DNA of 6,198 nucleotides from Acidobacteriaceae bacterium. Its GTDB lineage: Bacteria; Acidobacteriota; Terriglobia; Terriglobales; SbA1. Shown here one piece after another: positions 1-5,582 of the stretch. The stretch spans positions 7,861-14,058 of the forward strand of contig PMHI01000690.1 of NCBI GenBank assembly GCA_003156615.1, given 5' to 3'. Position 1 is the first letter of the stretch, and every line of letters starts with the position of its first letter. The notes under the pieces were generated by a model. The model did not search any database. It had not been told where the DNA came from and worked only from the letters and a program-made list of their open reading frames with translations. Both the position numbers and the translations under genes were made by a program.

Positions 1-296
1 CCAACGGCCCCGCGGCGCTGAAAACCAAGGCCGAAATTGTCCAGTATCTTAAAGATTCCTTCGCGCTCGGCCATCGGGCCATATCCGGGATCACCTCCGA
101 AAACGAGGTCACGCCTCTACCCAAGCCCGTATCCCCATTCCTCTCAACGCGTCTCGCAATCGCCATTATCGGCGCCTTCCATCCGAAGGATCACTACGGT
201 CAGATGGTCGAGTACCTGCGGATGAACGGTATCGTCCCGCCCGCAAGCCGCCCGCGGCCACAACAACAGTCCTCGCAACCCAAACCTCAAAAATGA
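1..296 (+). CDS. DinB/DUF664-family protein, C-terminal part (5' truncated)
   Basis: The reading frame is open from the window edge (first full codon at position 3) to a TGA at 294-296, giving about 97 residues. The C-terminal helix reads FHPKDHYGQMVEYLRMNGIV and then PPAS. The HxxxH pair at visible residues 60 and 64, followed by Y-G-Q, is the usual second metal-binding signature of DinB four-helix proteins; the N-terminal histidine ligand would lie upstream of the window. DinB-like proteins are small metal-binding bundles, some of them thiol transferases, but most, including this type, have no known substrate. The last 18 residues form a Pro/Gln/Ser-rich tail (PASRPRPQQQSSQPKPQK) that is probably disordered and lies beyond the fold. 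No terminator follows directly. The family call is fairly safe; the function is unknown. Confidence 0.8.
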   Translation, partial: NGPAALKTKAEIVQYLKDSFALGHRAISGITSENEVTPLPKPVSPFLSTRLAIAIIGAFHPKDHYGQMVEYLRMNGIVPPASRPRPQQQSSQPKPQK

Positions 297-331
297 AGGC
301 AGGTTTGCAGCAGCTGCCCACGTGGTGAGAG

Positions 332-482
332 GTTTCCCTGTTCGGTAGTCTCACGAGCAAACTGGAAGCTGAGAACAGCGGAGCTAAAATGAACTTGCCG
401 GGTGAAACGGAGGCAGGCTCTGCAGGGATGCAACCATGCTGAGGGATAACCTAGCGGGCTCATCGAGCCGATGTTTAGCAGC
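332..482 (+). ncRNA. Candidate structured RNA (possible group II intron remnant or orphan ncRNA)
   Basis: Read on the plus strand, successive segments can pair locally. GTTTCC (332-337) pairs with GGAAGC (364-369), enclosing TGTTCG (339-344) with CGAGCA (354-359), a 9-nt loop and an asymmetric internal loop AACT (360-363). Next comes GCTG/CAGC (368-371 with 376-379). TTGC (395-398) with GCAA (430-433) encloses two small hairpins, CG-rich at 398-410 and GCAG/CTGC at 413-423. GCTG (438-441) with CAGC (479-482) and AAC (448-450) with GTT (473-475) enclose the hairpin GGCTC/GAGCC (457-469). Some pairings exclude others. The density of nested stems is unusual for a plain spacer and resembles the style of large folded RNAs such as group II intron domain I, but no GUGYG 5' end, domain V or encoded protein is visible. 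The direction is inferred from a G-T wobble that pairs as RNA only on this strand. Not identified. Confidence 0.3.
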
Positions 483-558
483 GCCGGAGGTTCTTCTCTC
501 GCGCTGCACGCTGACGGAGGAAGTCATCGGACGATAGACCCTCATGCCTTGAAAATCC

Positions 559-575
559 CCGCCCCGCAGGGGCGG
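559..575. terminator. GC-rich hairpin, possible terminator
   Basis: CCGCCCC (559-565) and GGGGCGG (569-575) form a perfect 7-bp stem with a 3-nt loop. Read on the minus strand the stem is followed by GGATTTTC, a short T-run offset by four bases, which would make it a weak intrinsic terminator for the kinase-regulator operon about 200 bp after its stop. On the plus strand no T-run follows. It could equally be part of the folded element upstream. Confidence 0.3.
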
Positions 576-588
576 AATCTACACTAAC

Positions 589-606
589 GGAGAACGTCGC
601 TTCTCC
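589..606. repeat. Inverted repeat, 6-bp stem
   Basis: GGAGAA (589-594) and TTCTCC (601-606) are perfectly complementary around a 6-nt loop, 13 bp after the GC-rich hairpin at 559-575. A 6-bp stem alone is not rare; its place next to a stronger hairpin and a possible folded RNA is the reason for listing it. No T-run follows on either strand. Confidence 0.4.
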
Positions 607-778
607 ATTTCAGGCTGAGCCAAGACACAGCTAGTCGGTCAAGGAGAGAGTATTTTGGCGGGACTTGTATCGAACAGCAAGGAATTCCAAGCAGTAACCT
701 GTTGATTCTAAAAAGGAGCTAGAGATCATCTGAGCCGCTTGTAGTGTCTTAGATCAATTTCTCATATAAGCCAACAGA

Positions 779-1564
779 TCATGCTCTAAACTGATCCAGA
801 GCTTTCGCAACTCGTGCACGGAGCCGACGGCTTATTGGCACCTTTGTTCCGTCGCGCAGCGTCAGAAATGATCCATCTTCCGAGTCAGTGAGCACCTGAT
901 GAATCTGTGCCAGATTAACAATCACCCTCCGATGGACCCTCAGGAACCGGGAGCTGTCCAATCGCGCTTCCAGCGACGACAGCGATTCGCGCACAAGATG
1001 TTTATGCCCTCCGGAGTATACCGCGGCGTAGTAGTCTTCAGCGCATATCCAGTCGATCTCTGAGGTATTGAGCAATAAACCCGCGCCACCCGTACCGATG
1101 AGCAATTTGGTGGCGGGCTCCATTTGTTTTACGATCGACTGATTTTCGGCAGCAAGAAGTTCCGACAATCGTCTTGATAGCTCAATCGCTTCCTTCGAGC
1201 GGAGCCTCTCGCGCACCCTGGCAAGCGCGTCTCTGAATCTCGTCTCGTGAAGGGGTTTTACAAGATAGTCGAGGGCGTTGATCTCGAAGGCGCGTACAGC
1301 AAAGGTGTCGAATGCCGTGATGAATATCACCACTGGCAAGCTTTGCGGTGCGATCGCTCGTAGAACGGCAAAGCCATCCATCTCAGGCATTTGGACATCT
1401 AGAAAAACCAAATCGGGCTTGAGTTCCTGAAGAAGCCGGACAGCCTCGCGACCGTTTCGAGCTTCTCCGACAACCTCGACGTCGGTCTGCGAAAGCAAGA
1501 GCTGTCGAATGGCTCGACGCCCGAGAGGTTCGTCGTCGACCACCAGGATGCGAAGCGGATTCAT
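779..1564 (-). CDS. LytTR-family response regulator (REC + LytTR DNA-binding domain)
   Basis: The 261-residue protein has the standard LytR/AlgR layout. The N-terminal receiver domain (about 4-122) shows the acidic pair D10-D11, phospho-acceptor D56 in FLDVQMPEMDG, T83 and the conserved K103 followed by proline in ALDYLVKPL. A helical linker (about 123-150) leads to a LytTR domain (about 152-255), with the typical segments IDWICAEDYYAAVY, FLRVHRRVIVN and a final ISRR. LytTR domains bind pairs of imperfect direct repeats in DNA and usually activate transcription of membrane or extracellular-function genes when the receiver is phosphorylated. Its ATG lies inside the 3' end of the upstream kinase gene (ATGA, 4-bp overlap), so the start is well fixed and translation is probably coupled; no clear Shine-Dalgarno is seen. 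All key residues are intact. The regulon is unknown; the divergent genes from 3173 onward are the obvious candidates. Confidence 0.95.
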   Translation of the reverse strand: MNPLRILVVDDEPLGRRAIRQLLLSQTDVEVVGEARNGREAVRLLQELKPDLVFLDVQMPEMDGFAVLRAIAPQSLPVVIFITAFDTFAVRAFEINALDYLVKPLHETRFRDALARVRERLRSKEAIELSRRLSELLAAENQSIVKQMEPATKLLIGTGGAGLLLNTSEIDWICAEDYYAAVYSGGHKHLVRESLSSLEARLDSSRFLRVHRRVIVNLAQIHQVLTDSEDGSFLTLRDGTKVPISRRLRARVAKALDQFRA

Positions 1565-2661
1565 GCCGCACCCATGCGGAGGGGCATGGTTATCGTAGCC
1601 TCTGTACCACCTATGGTTTGCACATTGAGTGAGAGCTTGGCTCGGCTACCATAAAGGGTCCGCAATCGTTCCGATGTGTTCGACAGACCGACACCGGTTC
1701 TACCTGGCGGTGTCGAAACGCCTCCTCCGTTATTGCGCACTTTCAGCTCCAGGAATTCGTCAACAACTCTTGCAGAGATTTCGATGACGCCTGCTTCGGC
1801 ATTCTTGAGCACTCCGTGTTTGATTGCATTTTCCACTATGGGCTGCATTATAAAACTAGGAACGAGGGCGTTCAGCGCCCGTTCTTGAAGATCCCACCGC
1901 ACTTCAAGCCTATCTGAAAAGCGGACCTGTTCAATCGCGAGATACTGGCCGAGGAAAGCCATTTCTTCGGAAAGCGGAATTTCATGTGGTTGATCAGGCC
2001 GCAGCACCTGGCGGAGTACGTCGCCAATGAGTTCAAGCATACGAGATGCAGCCGGCGTATCCTGCTCACGCACAAGAGCGGAAAGTGCGTTTAGGCTGTT
2101 GAATAGAAAGTGCGGGTTCAGCTGCATTCGTAAAGCGCCAAGCCTTGCGTCCGAGAGCTGCGCTTCCAGTCTCGCAGCATCCGCTTCACGCTTTCTCGCC
2201 TCGATGAAGTACGAGTAGGCGTGCACGCATCCCAGTAATGCGAAGTAGATGGATACTGAGAAGGGCAACCCGGCCAGCATCCAAACGAAGTAGTCCCGAA
2301 GTAGAGGGCCCTGAAGTGGAAGGGTATGCAGGAGCTTTCCCAGACAGAAGACCAGAGACGTCAGACCCACGCACAATCCCAGTGCGCCAGCTGAGTGAAC
2401 GATAAACCAGACTCTCAAACGCGTACGCGAGAAGGAAAAATGTCTTCCCAGCTGATAAATGAGCGGCGTGAAGATGCCAACGAGTAACCATTCGCCGCCA
2501 TTGGAGACGAGATCCTGCCATTTGACCCCCTGCCGCAATAGTTTCGATTGGATGTAGACCTGCAGCACGGAGAGCGCCGCCGGAACGGCGAATGCGGCGG
2601 AGATCGAGAGTCTGATTCGATACGCGGTTAGAAATCGTCGAATTGACAAGGGTCGGGTCAT
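1561..2661 (-). CDS. LytS/YehU-type sensor histidine kinase (PF06580 + HATPase_c)
   Basis: The 366-residue membrane kinase begins with four predicted transmembrane helices (about 17-37, 57-75, 84-108, 125-150) and little extracytoplasmic sequence, so it probably senses within or near the membrane. A charged, coiled-coil-like helix (152-180) leads into the His_kinase box QLNPHFLFNSLNAL with phospho-acceptor H184. The ATPase domain shows the N box QPIVENAIKHG (N278) and a glycine-rich G2 box, TGVGLSNTSERL (322-333). The G1 box reads VRNNGGG (308-314), with Asn where most kinases have the adenine-binding Asp; related variants are known in this family, so loss of activity does not follow. It should phosphorylate the regulator encoded immediately downstream (stop overlaps that gene's start). 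The ATG at 2661 has only a weak ribosome-binding site (TGAG about 5 bp upstream), but the helix-rich N-terminus starts sensibly here. No separate sensor domain is seen, so the signal cannot be named. Confidence 0.93.
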   Translation of the reverse strand: MTRPLSIRRFLTAYRIRLSISAAFAVPAALSVLQVYIQSKLLRQGVKWQDLVSNGGEWLLVGIFTPLIYQLGRHFSFSRTRLRVWFIVHSAGALGLCVGLTSLVFCLGKLLHTLPLQGPLLRDYFVWMLAGLPFSVSIYFALLGCVHAYSYFIEARKREADAARLEAQLSDARLGALRMQLNPHFLFNSLNALSALVREQDTPAASRMLELIGDVLRQVLRPDQPHEIPLSEEMAFLGQYLAIEQVRFSDRLEVRWDLQERALNALVPSFIMQPIVENAIKHGVLKNAEAGVIEISARVVDEFLELKVRNNGGGVSTPPGRTGVGLSNTSERLRTLYGSRAKLSLNVQTIGGTEATITMPLRMGAA

Positions 2662-2738
2662 AAAACTCAGGACTCAATGAGGTCGTCGAACATCGTTAGA
2701 CTTCGGGTTGGCGATCCTACCACGAAGAGGTGCAGTCA

Positions 2739-2744
2739 ATTATC
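2739..2744 (-). promoter_or_regulatory. Possible -10 element for the kinase-regulator operon
   Basis: On the minus strand this hexamer reads GATAAT, one mismatch from the sigma-70 consensus TATAAT, 78 bp upstream of the kinase start. No good -35 hexamer lies 16-18 bp further upstream. Such hexamers occur by chance, so this is only a candidate. Confidence 0.2.
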
Positions 2745-2882
2745 CACCAGGCACTGGACTTGAAGTGATACAGATGAGATTCGAGACTTGGGCCAGCCCG
2801 ACTCTGCTCTCAAAGTGGGAGTGGCCTCAAGGTGAGCTGCAGCCAGGAGGATTCCGACACTTGCCGCTCGCTGCACTCCGAG

Positions 2883-2913
2883 ACCGTTCATGCACATGGC
2901 GATCGCCGTTGGC
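2883..2913 (+). promoter_or_regulatory. Possible LytTR-type direct-repeat binding site
   Basis: ACCGTTCAT (2883-2891) fits all positions of the published LytTR half-site pattern [TA][AC][CA]GTTN[AG][TG]. GCCGTTGGC (2905-2913) fits seven of nine positions and keeps the GTT core. The two lie in the same orientation with 13 bp between them, close to the 12-13 bp usual for LytTR sites. A single perfect half-site in 511 bp is expected roughly by chance (about 0.5 per region, both strands), so the weight lies on spacing and location between the regulator operon and the divergent cluster. Confidence 0.25.
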
Positions 2914-3172
2914 TGACCAGAGATTGCGGACGTGTCGGTGACTCAATACCAATGGAAGCTGCAGTCGCAAACCAGATTGGCAGATCATCGATTCCGGCAC
3001 GTCTCGTCTACAGACTAATCAATTCGGATCGACCGCTCCCGGTCTGCGGCGTAATGGAGGATGAATTGTACCTATCGCAGTTCCAAGACTGCGCGTCGAG
3101 ACGAGGGACGGTTTTTGGCCGGCCTTCACCAAGCCAAGAAGAGGGTGCCGAAGTCGTTGAGGACTTGCGCCT

Positions 3173-3619
3173 ATGCAATTGAGAAGTAGGCAGGCTCTAT
3201 TGGCAATCACCGTTGGCGGTCTGGTTGCGGGTACGCTTGACCTCGCCCAAGCCTGCATACTTTTTGGCCCGACAATTCCCCTCGCCGTTGCTGCAGGTCT
3301 CCTTGGGCCTCAAGCTTTTCATGGCGGCACAGCCATCTATATCTTGGGTATCTTCCTGCACTTCCTGATCGCTTGCACAGCCGCAGCCGTTTATTACGGA
3401 GCAAGTCGCAGACTGCGATTCCTGACTCAGCACGCACTGGTATGCGGATTATTCTTTGGCATCGCAGTTGAACTGACAATGAGCCTTATCGTGCTGCCGC
3501 TCTCAGCTTTACATGCCACTGGACCTTACCAATACCGGGGCTTGGTGCAGGGGCTTCTTGTCCATATGGTTCTGGTCGGCTTGCCAATCTCTTTCAGTAT
3601 TCGTCGGTTCGGGCAATAG
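3173..3619 (+). CDS. Uncharacterised four-helix integral membrane protein
   Basis: The 148-residue protein is almost entirely hydrophobic, with predicted helices at about 8-31, 53-75, 86-110 and 123-143, short polar loops, and basic residues at both ends and in the loop at 79-82 (RRLR). That puts both termini and the middle loop in the cytoplasm by the positive-inside rule. Segments such as GGLVAGTLDL, a GP/HGG turn after helix 1 and LIVLPLSALHA in helix 3 are reminiscent of a family of small bacterial membrane proteins with no assigned role; I cannot name a Pfam entry. GAGGA (3159-3163) sits 9 bp before the ATG, which supports this start. It is the first gene after the divergent control region and leads a run of three plus-strand genes. 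No catalytic motif is visible. Transport or sensing roles would be guesses. Confidence 0.8.
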   Translation: MQLRSRQALLAITVGGLVAGTLDLAQACILFGPTIPLAVAAGLLGPQAFHGGTAIYILGIFLHFLIACTAAAVYYGASRRLRFLTQHALVCGLFFGIAVELTMSLIVLPLSALHATGPYQYRGLVQGLLVHMVLVGLPISFSIRRFGQ

Positions 3620-3697
3620 GCGTCTGTTCCAGTTTTGTGGCGATTGTTGCGAGCCATTGAGAGACGATCGGGAGTACAGAATATGCTTGAACGCACT

Positions 3698-3703
3698 AAG
3701 GAG
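3698..3703 (+). promoter_or_regulatory. Ribosome-binding site choosing the NIPSNAP start
   Basis: AAGGAG lies 9 bp before the ATG at 3713 and is the best Shine-Dalgarno match in this part of the sequence. It competes with GGGAG at 3670-3674, which would serve an in-frame ATG at 3683. The choice changes only a short N-terminal extension before the hydrophobic segment. Confidence 0.6.
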
Positions 3704-3712
3704 ACTGAATCC

Positions 3713-4192
3713 ATGACAATACTCCACAAAAAGGAAGCTCTATTGCCACTCACTCGCCGGCAAAACTCTGCATGGACCATGCTCGGTACCGCTTTTGTCT
3801 CGTTTGCTGCTGGAATATTCATCAGCTCCCACTTGACCCACTTACAAGAGGTAAAGGCCGAAGGCAAGCGCATCTTCGAGTTGGACATTTATCATGCCGT
3901 GCCTGGGAAGGCGCCCGCCCTCGCGGAGCGCTTTCGCTCAGCTTCAAAGCTCCAAACCGAGCACGGCCTGAATGTGGTCGGGTACTGGATACCTCAGGAC
4001 AGCCCGGCTTTCGCGAATAGCTTCGTCTACCTCGTAGCCCATGACAGCCAAGAAGATGCAGAGAAGAATTGGCACGCGTTTCATACCGATCCAGCGTTCC
4101 AGGAATATGTGAAATCCGAGCAGTCAGAGAAGTTGATACAGGGTGTGGATAGGACGTACATGCTTCCAACCGATTACTCGTCCATGAAATAG
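3713..4192 (+). CDS. Membrane-anchored NIPSNAP-domain protein
   Basis: From the ATG at 3713 the protein has 159 residues: a short basic N-terminus, one hydrophobic segment (about 20-40), then a soluble domain from about 52 to 150. That domain starts RIFELDIYHAVPGKAPALAERF and includes WHAFHTDPAFQEYVKSE, the strand-helix pattern and 'pGK' and 'W..F..DP.F' features of NIPSNAP (PF07978) domains, which have a dimeric ferredoxin-like alpha-beta fold. The hydrophobic segment makes it either anchored with the domain outside, or a signal sequence. Bacterial NIPSNAP proteins have no settled biochemical role. AAGGAG (3698-3703) lies 9 bp before this start; an upstream in-frame ATG at 3683 with GGGAG 8 bp before it would add 10 residues and is a real alternative. 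The gene lies 93 bp after the four-helix protein and 60 bp before the esterase, probably in one transcript. Confidence 0.8.
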   Translation: MTILHKKEALLPLTRRQNSAWTMLGTAFVSFAAGIFISSHLTHLQEVKAEGKRIFELDIYHAVPGKAPALAERFRSASKLQTEHGLNVVGYWIPQDSPAFANSFVYLVAHDSQEDAEKNWHAFHTDPAFQEYVKSEQSEKLIQGVDRTYMLPTDYSSMK

Positions 4193-4212
4193 CTGCTCGG
4201 TCACGCGATTCG

Positions 4213-4228
4213 ATCAACAAGGGTTGAT
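4213..4228 (+). repeat. Small hairpin before the SGNH hydrolase gene
   Basis: ATCAAC (4213-4218) and GTTGAT (4223-4228) form a perfect 6-bp stem with a 4-nt AAGG loop in the 60-bp gap between the NIPSNAP and hydrolase genes. It is followed by TTCAG, not a T-run, so it is not a good terminator. It lies 8 bp before the AGGAG of the next gene and might modulate processing or translation. Confidence 0.35.
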
Positions 4229-4252
4229 TTCAGTTCAGGAGAACGAAAACGC

Positions 4253-5491
4253 ATGAAGCAATTGCGGAAAAGTGTACTGACTTGTTTTCTCGCTTTTGCG
4301 TCGTCCTGGGCGATGGCGCAGCAAACGGCGTTCGTGGCCACATGGGCGGCGAGTCCACAGGCTGGAAGCGCGAACCCAGCCGAGCCGCTCGACGAGATCG
4401 AAGGGCAGACGGTACGGGAGCGTGTGCGGGTCTCCGTCGGAGGCGCGCAGATCTCGATCCGCCTCTCGAACGAATATGGTTCGACACCCCTCCTGATTGG
4501 CTCGGCGACTATTGCAGCGCCGAACGATTTCGCGAGCGTAAAACCAGATTCGATCCGAAGAGTCACCTTCGGTGGCCGTAATTCGATCACAATCCCAGCA
4601 GGCGCACCAGCCCTGAGCGACCCAGTGGCCTTTCCGGTTTCACCCGGAACCGAAGTCAGCGTCAGCCTCTACTTCCCACAACGGGTTGCCACCCCGACGG
4701 TCCATTTGCTCGCACTCAAACGAGCAGTCGTCTCGCAACGCGGCGACCAGACTATGGCCAAAACGATAGAGGGCGCGACCACTCTGTCGTCGATCGCGCT
4801 TAGCGCCGTCCTCGTTCCTGCGCAACCGGCCCAGCGTCTGGTGGTGGCCTTCGGAGATTCGCTCGTCGATGGCGACCAGTCTAGCGTGGATGCGGACCGG
4901 AACTGGCCAAGCGATCTCATCCGTCGCCTAGGTGAGGTGCCAGGCGACTCGAAGGTGGCGGTAATCAACGAGGGCATAATCGTGAACCGCCTGCTGGGCG
5001 ACGCCTTCGGTGGCGTCAACGGTTTGGCCCGTTTCGATCGGGACGCCCTCGCAGTGTCGGGCGTAACTCATGTTGTGCTGCTCGAAGGCATCAATGACAT
5101 CAGCTTTCCTGGAGCCAAGCTGGGCGGGAGCTATCTCGCCAATCCGGCAGATATGCTCAGCGCGGAGGACGTGATCCAGGCCTATCGACAGCTCATCTCC
5201 CGCGCTCACGCCCGCGGTGTCAAGCTGATCGGCGCCACGATGACTCCATGCGAGGGTGTGGTGATTCCTGGCTATTATTCTGAAACCAAAGACGCAGTGC
5301 GTCAAGAAATTAACAAGTGGATTCGAACCAGCGGCAAGTTCGACGGCGTCATTGATTTCGATGCTGTTCTGCGCGATCCGGATCACCCCAGTAGACTGCT
5401 GCCGCGCTTCGCTTCTCAAGACGGTCTACATCCCAATGACGTGGGATATCAGGCCATGGCGGATGCAATCGATCTCAATCTATTTCGATAG
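4253..5491 (+). CDS. Secreted SGNH/GDSL hydrolase, XynE-like esterase
   Basis: The 412-residue protein starts with a signal peptide (basic start, hydrophobic 8-20, likely cleavage after AMA at 22), so it is exported. Residues about 25-190 form a beta-rich N-terminal region beginning FVATWAASPQ, usual for XynE-like members. The catalytic SGNH domain (about 195-410) has block I AFGDSLVDG (nucleophile S203), block II NEGIIVNRLL (G241), block III EGINDI (N281) and block V QDGLHPNDVGYQ with D390 and H393. These residues are those of an active serine esterase acting on small acyl or acetyl esters, often on plant polysaccharides in this subgroup; the substrate here cannot be read from sequence. Block II departs from the more usual NxGISGNRL by Ile and Val in place of Ser and Gly. 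AGGAG (4237-4241) lies 11 bp before the ATG. It is the last gene of the three-gene plus-strand run; no clear terminator follows. Confidence 0.92.
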   Translation: MKQLRKSVLTCFLAFASSWAMAQQTAFVATWAASPQAGSANPAEPLDEIEGQTVRERVRVSVGGAQISIRLSNEYGSTPLLIGSATIAAPNDFASVKPDSIRRVTFGGRNSITIPAGAPALSDPVAFPVSPGTEVSVSLYFPQRVATPTVHLLALKRAVVSQRGDQTMAKTIEGATTLSSIALSAVLVPAQPAQRLVVAFGDSLVDGDQSSVDADRNWPSDLIRRLGEVPGDSKVAVINEGIIVNRLLGDAFGGVNGLARFDRDALAVSGVTHVVLLEGINDISFPGAKLGGSYLANPADMLSAEDVIQAYRQLISRAHARGVKLIGATMTPCEGVVIPGYYSETKDAVRQEINKWIRTSGKFDGVIDFDAVLRDPDHPSRLLPRFASQDGLHPNDVGYQAMADAIDLNLFR

Positions 5492-5564
5492 GTCTGATTC
5501 TCATTCGTCTGCTTGCCCCAGAGCTGGCTGCGGATTCAATCTGTCAACCATGTGCTCGCTCTGA

Positions 5565-5580
5565 AACTCACAAAGGAGTT
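5565..5580. repeat. Weak inverted repeat in the convergent gap
   Basis: AACTC (5565-5569) and GAGTT (5576-5580) can pair around a 6-nt loop just before the end of the minus-strand gene at 5583. The stem is only 5 bp and AT-rich with no T-run, so it is at best a marginal bidirectional stop signal between the convergent genes. Nothing else of note is seen in 5492-5582. Confidence 0.2.
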
Positions 5581-5582
5581 CG

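Larger units (their letters stand above)
297..778. other. 482-bp intergenic region without a convincing protein gene
   Basis: This stretch lies between the DinB stop and the stop codon of the minus-strand response regulator. I see no reading frame with protein-like composition. It does contain many short complementary segments, concentrated at 332-482, and two compact hairpins at 559-575 and 589-606. The remainder (607-778) is lower in GC and shows no motif I recognise. No group II intron domain V, no reverse transcriptase frame and no tRNA could be found by eye. Confidence 0.7.
2662..3172. other. 511-bp divergent intergenic region
   Basis: This stretch separates the minus-strand kinase operon from the plus-strand membrane/secreted cluster. 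An open frame from a GTG at 2832 to 3182 exists, but it is Cys/Arg/Ser-rich, resembles no family I know and has no ribosome-binding site. The region probably carries the promoters of both transcription units. The only motifs I could extract are a possible -10 element near 2739-2744 on the minus strand and a LytTR-like repeat pair at 2883-2913. It could also hold a decayed gene. Confidence 0.6.

Noticed and set aside
321..340. GTGGTGAGAGG as the junction after a group II intron domain V
   Set aside because: The short string resembles such junctions, but the preceding bases do not form a 34-nt domain V with the usual GAGC and tetraloop; a match of this length is not evidence.
2186..2677. Minus-strand frame of 163 codons overlapping the kinase N-terminus
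   Set aside because: It is the out-of-frame shadow of the kinase gene, whose frame shows clear transmembrane and catalytic motifs.
2713..2736. TTGACT on the minus strand (2736-2731) as a -35 box for the kinase operon
   Set aside because: The only reasonable -10 (TAGGAT) is 14 bp away, too close; at 16-18 bp the hexamers do not resemble a -10.
2832..3182. 116-codon plus-strand frame from a GTG, overlapping the start of the four-helix gene
   Set aside because: Composition (many Cys, Arg, Ser), no recognisable fold or motif and no ribosome-binding site; the downstream gene has its own good site in another frame. Treated as non-coding.
4928..5419. Long minus-strand frame antisense to the esterase
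   Set aside because: It lies fully within the catalytic-domain coding region and shows no family features; a normal effect of GC-rich codon use.
5492..5582. Terminator between the convergent esterase and membrane-protein genes
   Set aside because: Only a 5-bp AT-rich stem without a T-run was found; not enough to call a terminator.
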